From the IMG/VR virus record IMGVR_UViG_3300006921_000010, positions 1 through 64,000 of that record: a stretch of DNA of 64,000 nt; one strand, 5' to 3'. The position numbers and the translations under genes were made by a program. This document shows, one piece after another, positions 35,354-41,049 of the stretch (the stretch's first letter is position 1; each line of letters starts with the position of its first letter). The notes under the pieces are model-generated. The model did not search any database, had not been told where the DNA came from, and saw only the letters and a program-made list of their open reading frames with translations. The stretch comes from a virus.

Positions 35354-35545
35354 TTGGTCATAATTGAAATACAGTTTGATGTGAACATTTAGGTATCAAT
35401 AAGGTAGCGCAGTAATAGTGCTACATTACTTATACCGTGAACATTGTAAACTGTGTAATGTATAGACCATGCCCCATTTTTGAATGGGGTCAAGCCCTAA
35501 ACCACGTTATTTACGCTTAATGCGTATTTTCTCTTGTCCATATGG
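35346..35545. repeat. Array unit N, sister of unit T
   Basis: CAACCATATGGTTG starts it. ACAGTTT/AAACTGT (35371/35448), GGTAT/ATACC and GTAGC/GCTAC enclose AATAAGGTAGCGCA and TAATAGTGCTAC, almost identical to unit T. A CCCCATT/AATGGGG hairpin and the apex ACGCTTAATGCGT (35513-35525) follow. Confidence 0.78.
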
Positions 35546-35653
35546 TTGTTAATAGACTGGTCTATAACTTACCCCATTGTGGAAACCGCTAACGTTGTCC
35601 TTGCCTAGCAAGTGTTCTTAATGACACATTACAACAACGCTACTTCCATATGG
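35538..35653. repeat. Array unit O: short unit
   Basis: TAGAC/GTCTA, CTTGC-CTA-GCAAG, and GTGTTCTTAATGACAC inside an AACGTTGT/ACAACAACG pair (35591-35640). Confidence 0.65.
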
Positions 35654-35753
35654 GTGTGCATTAAGCACAGGGTAAAACATAAACCCCCAAATGAGGATTA
35701 TACATGGCGTTCCGAGAGGAAACCTCCTCCACTAACAATGTATAACCATATGG
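35646..35753. repeat. Array unit P: short unit
   Basis: GTGCATTAAGCAC lies immediately after the boundary octamer; TTATACAT/ATGTATAA (near 35698 and 35737) with GAGAGG-AAA-CCTCCTC inside form one hairpin. Confidence 0.68.
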
Positions 35754-35918
35754 TTGCATTAAGCAAGGAACGTAGTATAGAGGTCTAGGGCGGCTCTGAC
35801 CGATTAATACTACGAGACATTTCCCGATTGCCAAAAATGGGATTGACTTCCGCTAACCGCTTAACTAAACTACGCAAATGTTTCCATTTTCGTAGATTAT
35901 GTAAAATCAACCATATGG
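35746..35918. repeat. Array unit Q
   Basis: TTGCATTAAGCAA (35754-35766) adjoins the boundary; CGTAGTAT/ATACTACG with GGTC/GACC form a hairpin (35771-35814). CTACG/CGTAG make a second small hairpin. Confidence 0.68.
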
Positions 35919-36211
35919 TAGTGTAAAGATGGAACTGAAGAAAAATATATTTTTCTGAGAGTGCAAAGAGTGGGGTTTTGCAGATTCAGATGATATTAAT
36001 TTAGCATTTAGTGGCATTAAGCCACTGCGTAATATTATCGGTTAAAACTCTGTAAAGCCCCCTTTTGCACCTTGTAAAAATATATTTTGTCTTTGAGTGT
36101 ATTCTTATCATCTACCCGTCCTAACATCCGCCCCTCTGGTGCTAGACTTGGCCTAATGCCAACTGACTAGATTATAATCTACACAGTATCGTTTTATCTA
36201 ACACCATATGG
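35911..36211. repeat. Array unit K: two hairpins, sister of unit I
   Basis: Begins CCATATGGTAGTGTAAAG. Hairpin 1 (35942-36088) pairs AAAATATATTTTT/AAAAATATATTTT, GTGCAAAG/CTTTTGCAC, GATGATATTA/TAATATTATC, apex AGTGGCATTAAGCCACT (36010-36026). Hairpin 2 (36138-36206) pairs GGTGCTAGA/TCTAACACC, apex TTGGCCTAATGCCAA. The 20-base linker (36101-36120) equals that of unit I although the stems differ. Confidence 0.85.
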
Positions 36212-36239
36212 TTCTAAACTTTGTCTATAGAACCTGAAG

Positions 36240-36443
36240 TTAATCTTCAGATTCCCCCGTTATAGACATATATTCGTCTAAAGCCTGTCTTAATTCGGAC
36301 ATAACCATAGAAAGGTCATCACCAGATACCTTCAATTCCTCAATAGAGAGGACAATGTTCTGTCCTGATTTCATATGCTTTAATTTGATAGCATATTTAG
36401 GGGCATTTACTTGTTGTATAATAGTAGTAGTTTCGTTATTCAT
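36240..36443 (-). CDS. Array cargo protein 2 (67 residues)
   Basis: The start ATG 36443 (MNNETTTIIQQVN) follows TTTGGTGATTTTA; a TTG/ATG extension upstream is less likely. Residues 14-32 (PKYAIKLKHMKSGQNIVLS) look like a beta hairpin and the C-terminal 30 residues an acidic helix. Unrecognised. It has the array promoter and a structured leader. Confidence 0.65.
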   Translation of the reverse strand: MNNETTTIIQQVNAPKYAIKLKHMKSGQNIVLSIEELKVSGDDLSMVMSELRQALDEYMSITGESED

Positions 36444-36564
36444 TAAAATCACCAAAGGGTGAGACAGCCCTTAACCAAGTGGCTATACTTCCAATAAATA
36501 CGTTTAGATTGTCTCATGGCATCATCACGTTGTTGGATAGCGGTCAAGCATTGGTGGGCTGTCT

Positions 36565-36600
36565 ACATTATAATAGATATTAGTTAGTATTTAAGGTAGT
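36565..36600 (-). promoter_or_regulatory. Array promoter 3 (67-residue gene)
   Basis: On the minus strand CCTTAAATACTAAC, then CTATTATAATGTAGAC; nearly identical to the unit G promoter although the downstream cargo differs completely. Confidence 0.7.
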
Positions 36601-36619
36601 CCTTAACAAAGTTGTCCTA

Positions 36620-36799
36620 CCATATGGTTCATCGTAGATTGGACAGAACCAGATTTTAGGGCTTACACTTGGTATTGTAATCATTGCATCTGCGCTTCGT
36701 TGGCTGAATACGCCTGATAAAGAAATATCAGAAGAGTATATGTATTCATCCTTTGAAGACTTGATGGAATGAAACAATCCCTTCGCTACAACCATATGG
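36620..36799. repeat. Array unit S, without apex palindrome
   Basis: No CATTAAG core. Its plus strand contains a 44-codon frame (36638-36772) encoding a hydrophobic segment then an acidic tail, but without ATG or a ribosome site, so coding is not claimed. Confidence 0.5.
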
Positions 36800-37006
36800 A
36801 GGGTCATGAAGTGATAAAAGGTAATGTATGAACATAACAGTATGAATAAGGTAGCGCAATAATAGTGCTACCTTAGTAATACCGTGAAATACATTATTTG
36901 TTCATGATAGATTTCTCCACACAAATGAGGTATCCCCACTTACGTTTTGCAGAGGAGATGGCTTAATGCCATATATCTCTAATTTCTCAGCAAGCCTACC
37001 ATATGG
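36792..37006. repeat. Array unit T, sister of unit N
   Basis: AATAAGGTAGCGCA then TAATAGTGCTAC (36845-36871; GGTAGC 36850-36855, GCTACC 36867-36872), followed by ATGGCTTAATGCCAT (36958-36972) inside GAGAT/ATCTC. Confidence 0.77.
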
Positions 37007-37027
37007 TTCGACTTTGTCAAGAACCCC

Positions 37028-37058
37028 TTATATACTAACTATGTTAGATTATAATGTC
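37028..37058 (+). promoter_or_regulatory. Array promoter 4 (169-residue gene)
   Basis: TTATATACTAAC, then ATTATAATGTCG, about 25 bases apart, with the ACTTTGT hairpin just upstream (37011-37017). Confidence 0.72.
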
Positions 37059-37104
37059 GCTGACCTAACTAAAGGGAAGAAAGGATTATTGGAAGGTAAT
37101 TAAA

Positions 37105-37614
37105 ATGGAAGAAAGTAATTGGAATAATGTAAAGAATAAAGTAGCCTCATGCTTAGATGGGGATATTGATAGTGAAATACCTATTGATGTGAAAACATTA
37201 GTAAGCATGCTAATGGAGACAGGAGATAATAATGTCGCAAACCGAACCGCACTAGCGGCATCAGTAAAAGCGATGTTGAAAGATTTCCCATCAGGTCAAG
37301 TAGTCTGGAGAAGAGGTAATCAAGGACTATTGTCTATTGAGGCAAGTATGGTTGTTGAAACTGCTTGTGCAGAAATTAGAGAAGCGGCTCATCTGTTTTT
37401 CACCACTACTCAGACTTATTCACAACCCCTGTTACGAAAGCATGGTAAATCTAAAGGCGCACCTGTGTTTTTAGATGCCGATGACTACGCAAATACTCTA
37501 GTGGCTAAAGCCAAGCAAACTGCTAGAGAATTATTCAAATCCAAAGAATGGGATGGTACTACTGACGGCTTAGATGCATGTGCATCTTATACCGAAGTTC
37601 AGGAGGAGGAATAA
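37105..37614 (+). CDS. Array cargo protein 3 (169 residues), paralogue of the 34372 gene
   Basis: Starts MEESNWNNVKNKV at ATG 37105 after GGAAGGTAATTAAA. It shares W-N at the N-terminus, NRT-A-L, LRKHGKSKGAP (about 110-121), a WDGT segment and the QEEE end with the 179-residue protein on the other strand. Predicted mainly helical. No known family. Two paralogues in separately bounded units with the same promoter suggest they belong to the array's biology. Confidence 0.8.
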   Translation: MEESNWNNVKNKVASCLDGDIDSEIPIDVKTLVSMLMETGDNNVANRTALAASVKAMLKDFPSGQVVWRRGNQGLLSIEASMVVETACAEIREAAHLFFTTTQTYSQPLLRKHGKSKGAPVFLDADDYANTLVAKAKQTARELFKSKEWDGTTDGLDACASYTEVQEEE

Positions 37615-37722
37615 TCGCCTTCTGAACTTTAGTTTTGGTCGGCGACAACGGTAGGCAAGGATAGGTTGAAATATACCTATTCTTGTCTCCAAAACTTCTG
37701 GTTCTATGGACAAAGTTTAGAA

Positions 37723-37826
37723 CCATATGGTCACACTAAAGATGTGCCTCAATTTGTGGATACGCAGATATTCTTATTCTTTGTCGTTCATAACATATCA
37801 TCTCCTGAATATCTGCTACCATATGG
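37723..37826. repeat. Array unit U: one hairpin
   Basis: GCAGATATTC (37764-37773) pairs perfectly with GAATATCTGC (37807-37816); the loop contains CTTTGT. No apex palindrome. Confidence 0.7.
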
Positions 37827-37937
37827 TAGTCCATAATGAATGGAATGAAAAGGTTTAGGACTTACCCGAGGGGTTTTTTAGGGTATGCACAAGGACGATT
37901 CTCTTGTGCTTAATGCACACTCTCTGCCACCATATGG
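37819..37937. repeat. Array unit V (last clear unit)
   Basis: Contains TGTGCTTAATGCACA (37905-37919). ACCCGAGGGGTTTTTT (about 37864-37879) looks like a plus-strand hairpin followed by a T-tract. Confidence 0.62.
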
Positions 37938-38000
37938 TTGTAGAGTAATAAAAAAAGAATAGCGTGTTGTAGAGCGAGGGCATCGAGGTGGTGCCGCGCA

Positions 38001-38033
38001 GTATATATACTAACTCGATTTGATTGTAATGTC
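38001..38033 (+). promoter_or_regulatory. Array-type promoter 5, toward the right operon
   Basis: GTATATATACTAAC followed by GATTGTAATGTCG matches the other four promoters. It is the last promoter before the plus-strand operon 570 bases on. A GGCGG/CCGCC hairpin (38033-38077) and repeated AATGGCC follow the start point, so the leader, or a short RNA, is structured. Confidence 0.65.
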
Positions 38034-38601
38034 GGCGGCAATTAAAATCTAATGGCCTGTTAAACACGCATTCCGCCAATGGCCTATTTATACCTATTAC
38101 ATTTAATGGCTTAATTTATTATACAGTGAATAAGCATAGTTTAGGATTAATGAACCGAGAAGGCTATCTATGTATAATATATCTCTTATCTTATACACAT
38201 ATCAATATGGCATATCCTATATGATATGATAGTTTATCGAATACGTTTCTAATTTCTAATTTGGATTGGAAATGAGTTTGCTCAAAATGAGTGGGTTAGG
38301 GTATAGTAAGTATGTTAAAATTATATATTTATAATATTATAATATTTCTAACTAATATATATAACAACTACCTACCTACCTACCTACCTACCTACCCTGA
38401 TGGGGGGTTAGAAACGTTAGAAATTAGAAATGACAGTCAAAACAAGTTAAATTGTATCAGTTATCATAGAGTATCTGGTGCAAAATGTGTTTCCAATGGG
38501 ATTAGAATAAGGTTAGAAATGCTTCTTGCCCTACTGCTGTATTATTCTGTCCAAGAAGACATTGCGCGCTTGCTTTTAACACAAAAAGGAGAATAAAAGA
38601 A
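38034..38601. other. AT-rich leader region before the plus-strand operon
   Basis: About 560 bases without a convincing gene. 38160-38365 is very AT-rich (possible unwinding element). Seven CTAC copies occur at 38368-38395. A perfect 14-bp inverted repeat, TTTCTAATTTCTAA (38246-38259) and TTAGAAATTAGAAA (38417-38430), has additional half-sites at 38409 and 38513. Confidence 0.6.
38368..38395. repeat. CTAC microsatellite, seven copies
   Basis: Perfect tetranucleotide repeat between the two arms of the TTTCTAATTTCTAA inverted repeat. It lies in an open frame that I reject as a gene. Confidence 0.9.
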
Positions 38602-39159
38602 ATGGTATTAACCAAGAAAGAAGAAAAGAAAATAATTAAACGATATAAAGAAGGTATGAAAACAAAGGACATAGCATTAGAGTTAAATGTTAATCAAAGT
38701 AAAGTAACTTCTAAGATTTACCACCTACAAGGGTTAGGTATTTTACCTAAGAGATATGGTAAAGATAAAGTGTCTAGGAAACATATTATGATGAATAATT
38801 TAAACTATACACCAAAGACAGTAACAACACAAAAGAAGTTGAAACAAGGTGCTTTACCAAACACACAAACAAAGGCTATAAAAGACAGGCAAGTGCTTGG
38901 TGAGAACCAGGTCAAAATAGCAGGACTTATGGATGAAATTAAGACAATGCTTTTGGCTAAAAATGTTCAGTATGGCGACTCCGCTTTACAGCCAGTTAGA
39001 GTCTTTTCTACGGCTGACACAACTGAACAAATCAAGGTAAGAATTGATGATAAAATTAATAGAATTGTGCAAGGTAATGATAGTATGGAATCAGATGAAG
39101 ATGTGATTAAAGACTTGATAGGTTATCTTGTATTATTACTCATAAATATGAGAGAGTAA
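38602..39159 (+). CDS. HTH plus DUF1599/MazG-like protein
   Basis: A 185-residue protein, first long gene of the plus-strand operon, with AAGGAG upstream. Residues about 5-45 form a helix-turn-helix (MKTKDIALELNVNQSKVTSKIYHL). Residues about 120-185 (YGDSALQPVRVF...VRIDDKINRI...DVIKDLIGYLVLLLI) match the all-alpha DUF1599 nucleotide-pyrophosphatase-like family. It may be an enzyme fused to its own repressor; the inverted repeats upstream would be candidate operators. Confidence 0.75.
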   Translation: MVLTKKEEKKIIKRYKEGMKTKDIALELNVNQSKVTSKIYHLQGLGILPKRYGKDKVSRKHIMMNNLNYTPKTVTTQKKLKQGALPNTQTKAIKDRQVLGENQVKIAGLMDEIKTMLLAKNVQYGDSALQPVRVFSTADTTEQIKVRIDDKINRIVQGNDSMESDEDVIKDLIGYLVLLLINMRE

Positions 39160-39169
39160 AACTCACACG

Positions 39170-39319
39170 TTGAGTTAGGTTTGTCCGTTAAAAAGATGAA
39201 TAATGTTGGTATATCAAATGGTTATTTGAAGTCTCATAGGTTGTATCAAAATGCAACTAGGACTAGGCGACACTGACAACTTCACACTGCAATGTGAAGG
39301 TCTTATCTTCCTAACTCAA
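39170..39319 (+). ncRNA. Structured leader or small RNA before the 39341 gene
   Basis: TTGAGTTAGG (39170-39179) and CCTAACTCAA (39310-39319) are exact inverse copies closing a 150-base region. Inside are CTTCACA/TGTGAAG (39280-39299) and GTTG/CAAC. No ORF fills it. It could be a cis-acting leader or an independent RNA. Confidence 0.45.
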
Positions 39320-39340
39320 TAATATAACAGAGGAATTAAA

Positions 39341-39529
39341 ATGGATATAATAGATGAAATAAATAATGGAACACAAATACTAATCTTGCGAGACCCTGTA
39401 CCCAAAGGTAAATTGGGAATATCGTTTATCTTCGATGACGACAAAAGGTTTAACGGAACATTAGATATGTTAAAACACAAGCAATTGATACTCGATATTG
39501 CTGAAGCATTTGGAGATGAAGAGGAATGA
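39341..39529 (+). CDS. 62-residue hypothetical protein
   Basis: Starts MDIIDEINNGTQILIL with GAGGAATTAAA upstream and overlaps the next gene by four bases. Small alpha/beta protein; unrecognised. Confidence 0.68.
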   Translation: MDIIDEINNGTQILILRDPVPKGKLGISFIFDDDKRFNGTLDMLKHKQLILDIAEAFGDEEE

Positions 39530-39780
39530 AATTAGAAAACATGACAAGAAAACAATTGCTTGAACATATTGAAGAATTAAGTAAAGAATGTAATGCATTA
39601 TGGAGTATTACAGATTGTTGGACTATGTGTAGGGATGACTATACCATGCACGACCAATACGAAAACCTCGATGATAAATACGCCTATGATGACTTCAATG
39701 GCGTTATCATCCTCAAAGAGTTGTATGATTACACAGAAGAAGATGGCTACCAATTAAAAGAAATAGAGGTGGAAGAATGA
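39526..39780 (+). CDS. 84-residue acidic hypothetical protein
   Basis: Starts MKLENMTRKQLLEHIEEL, a helix, then an acidic aromatic region with two Cys. Overlaps both neighbours by four bases. Unrecognised. Confidence 0.7.
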   Translation: MKLENMTRKQLLEHIEELSKECNALWSITDCWTMCRDDYTMHDQYENLDDKYAYDDFNGVIILKELYDYTEEDGYQLKEIEVEE

Positions 39781-39902
39781 AATGTGGAGAATGCGTAAAA
39801 GGTATAATAATGAAACAGATAGCGATATCTGAATGGAGTGCGGAACCATGCACTTGCACAATAAATAATTGGTTCAATGAATTAAAACAAAGGAATGATT
39901 AA
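39777..39902 (+). CDS. 41-residue Cys-rich protein
   Basis: Read from the sequence: MKCGECVKGIIMKQ... then PCTCTINNWF. A C-x2-C ... C-x-C pattern suggests a zinc site. ATGA overlap with the previous stop. Confidence 0.6.
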   Translation: MKCGECVKGIIMKQIAISEWSAEPCTCTINNWFNELKQRND

Positions 39903-39903
39903 A

Positions 39904-40293
39904 ATGACGAAAAGTTGGAAGAAAGAAAACACACAAAGAATGAGAGTAACTTATACTTATGACAAGTATAAGGAAGCGGAAGAGTATAAAGATACTTTCC
40001 GTGTAATAGAAGGAACATTAGCATATGTAAATATGCCAATGGCTAACTCCTTCTTGAATATAGTAGACGAAAATACAGGCAAAGTAGTAAGTATTGCATT
40101 CGGATTAATATTGAAAATTGAATGGGATACCATGCCAAAGTGGACTCAACTATCAGAATCACAAGTAGTAGATTCTGCTACAATGAGATTGAAGAACCTA
40201 GATAATGAACTAGAGATTCAAAGAAATAACATGGCTCAACAGGAAGCATTGTCAGAAATGCTTGACAAAAGCGGCGTATCGGAGAGTAATTAA
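39904..40293 (+). CDS. 129-residue hypothetical protein
   Basis: The start ATG 39904 (MTKSWKKENTQRMRV) follows AAAGGAATGATT. The N-terminal half is beta-rich (RVTYTYDKY, VIEGTLAYVN) and the C-terminal 40 residues are a charged helix. No family seen. Confidence 0.7.
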   Translation: MTKSWKKENTQRMRVTYTYDKYKEAEEYKDTFRVIEGTLAYVNMPMANSFLNIVDENTGKVVSIAFGLILKIEWDTMPKWTQLSESQVVDSATMRLKNLDNELEIQRNNMAQQEALSEMLDKSGVSESN

Positions 40294-40294
40294 T

Positions 40295-40540
40295 ATGGCT
40301 ATGACACAAGAAAGAAAAGTAGTAGAGTTTACCTATATCGAGAATGAGGAGATGCCTCCCATCATTATAACGATGGATGAGGATGATAAACCAAAGGTAG
40401 TAATTAACAGATGTCATACAATTTGGCTGTCTTTGAATAGAAAACTTATAGGTGGCATCTCAGAGGAGTTATTCGGTAAGATAGATGACTTGCTTTCAGG
40501 TCATTTGAAAGAACAAAGAATGTATGAAACAATGGAGTAG
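40295..40540 (+). CDS. 81-residue hypothetical protein
   Basis: The start ATG 40295 (MAMTQERKVVEF) has GGAGAG upstream. Small alpha/beta protein with an acidic loop (MDEDDKP). Unrecognised. Confidence 0.7.
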   Translation: MAMTQERKVVEFTYIENEEMPPIIITMDEDDKPKVVINRCHTIWLSLNRKLIGGISEELFGKIDDLLSGHLKEQRMYETME

Positions 40541-40543
40541 AAT

Positions 40544-40660
40544 ATGTCAGGTATAATAAAAATAAAGTGTCCAGAATGCGACAAATGGATGAGACAGGCC
40601 GTGGATTTATGTCCAGATTGTCGAGTCTTTTTAATATCAGTAAAGGAGGAAGAGGAATGA
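40544..40660 (+). CDS. 38-residue zinc ribbon
   Basis: Read from the sequence: MSGIIKIKCPECDKWMRQ..., CPDCRVFLISVKEEEE. Two CP-x-C knuckles 12 residues apart form a minimal ribbon. The end overlaps the next start (ATGA). Confidence 0.68.
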   Translation: MSGIIKIKCPECDKWMRQAVDLCPDCRVFLISVKEEEE

Positions 40661-40863
40661 ATAATAAGTTTAAAACAGCAAGAGGCCATACGGTAATACA
40701 TCACGGTGCAATCTGTGCGTATACAGAAGTAGTAGAAAGAACACCACGTAAAGTAATGGGTAGTTATGAAACTACTTATATTGACGTTCACTTACATAGT
40801 GGAACGGTGTTTACAATTCAACCAGAAGATGTCGAAAGATTTCTTGAATGGATGAAAGAATAA
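40657..40863 (+). CDS. 68-residue hypothetical protein
   Basis: The start ATG 40657 (MNNKFKTARGHTVIHHG) follows AAGGAGGAAGAGGA. Beta-rich with a C-terminal helix (VERFLEWMKE). Unrecognised. Confidence 0.7.
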   Translation: MNNKFKTARGHTVIHHGAICAYTEVVERTPRKVMGSYETTYIDVHLHSGTVFTIQPEDVERFLEWMKE

Positions 40864-40876
40864 GGAGGAAATAAAA

Positions 40877-40963
40877 ATGCAAATAAATCAATGCGAATGC
40901 GGAAAAATAATAAGTATGAATAAAACAAAATGCAAGTCTTGTAATGTTAAGGTGATGGCGTGA
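40877..40963 (+). CDS. 28-residue zinc-ribbon peptide
   Basis: Read from the sequence: MQINQCECGKIISMNKTKC... with C-x-C and C-x2-C pairs, after a strong AAGGAGG. Very small, but the site and Cys spacing support translation. Confidence 0.55.
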   Translation: MQINQCECGKIISMNKTKCKSCNVKVMA

Positions 40964-41049
40964 TATGCCCTTGCTGTAATAGAATATTACCAGACTACAA
41001 GTATTACGATATAGAATTGAAGAAGTGTCGAGTAACGGTGATGAAATGA
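40960..41049 (+). CDS. 29-residue Cys-rich peptide, GTG start
   Basis: Read from the sequence: (M)ICPCCNRILPDYKYYDIELKK..., coupled to the previous stop by GTGA and to the next gene by ATGA. C-P-C-C is zinc-ribbon-like. The alternative is that this is leader for the next gene. Confidence 0.45.
   Translation: MICPCCNRILPDYKYYDIELKKCRVTVMK

Larger units (their letters stand above)
36204..36627. repeat. Array cargo unit with 67-residue gene
   Basis: Left end CCATATGGTTCTAAACTTTGT...AGAACC and right end (inverse) CCATATGGTAGGACAACTTTGT...GACTACC are both boundary-plus-ACTTTGT hairpins. The transcript leader has GGGCTGTC (36556-36563) complementary to GACAGCCC (36463-36470). Confidence 0.75.
36999..37730. 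repeat. Array cargo unit with 169-residue gene
   Basis: Left end CCATATGGTTCGACTTTGT...GAACC and right end (inverse) CCATATGGTTCTAAACTTTGT...AGAACC mirror each other. GTCGCTGACC (37056-37065) at the predicted RNA 5' end pairs with GGTCGGCGAC (37637-37646) after the stop (9 of 10). Confidence 0.78.
31672..37937. repeat. CCATATGG-delimited array of hairpin and cargo units
   Basis: Exact CCATATGG starts at 31985, 32411, 32758, 33067, 33563, 33713, 33817, 34120, 34283, 35012, 35159, 35346, 35538, 35646, 35746, 35911, 36204, 36620, 36792, 36999, 37723, 37819 and 37930; near copies are at 31672, 32157 and 32297. I noticed none elsewhere in the window. Flanking bases often extend the palindrome. 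Neighbouring units share one boundary copy. Inside the units are long imperfect inverted repeats, small palindromes with a CATTAAG or CTTAATG core, and, in four units, a promoter with cargo. The array separates two divergent operons. No integrase or transposase is visible in the window. Confidence 0.9.

Noticed and set aside
36638-36772. 44-codon frame with a hydrophobic segment in unit S
   Set aside because: It looks membrane-protein-like but has no ATG/GTG/TTG start or ribosome site; possibly a decayed cargo gene.
36580-36807. 75-codon minus-strand frame in unit S
   Set aside because: It crosses two boundary octamers and covers the promoter of the 67-residue gene.
31672-37937. CRISPR array
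   Set aside because: Repeats are palindromic octamers at irregular spacing, units are self-complementary and partly genic, and no cas gene is present.
31672-37937. Integron cassette array with attC sites
   Set aside because: Long imperfect hairpins are reminiscent, but no integrase is seen, most units lack genes, and the attC core sequences are missing. Kept only as an analogy.
37855-38079. 74-codon minus-strand frame
   Set aside because: It runs across unit V, a boundary octamer and the plus-strand promoter; no ribosome site.
38312-38596. 94-codon frame before the right operon
   Set aside because: It translates the CTAC microsatellite and AT-rich DNA, with no ribosome site.
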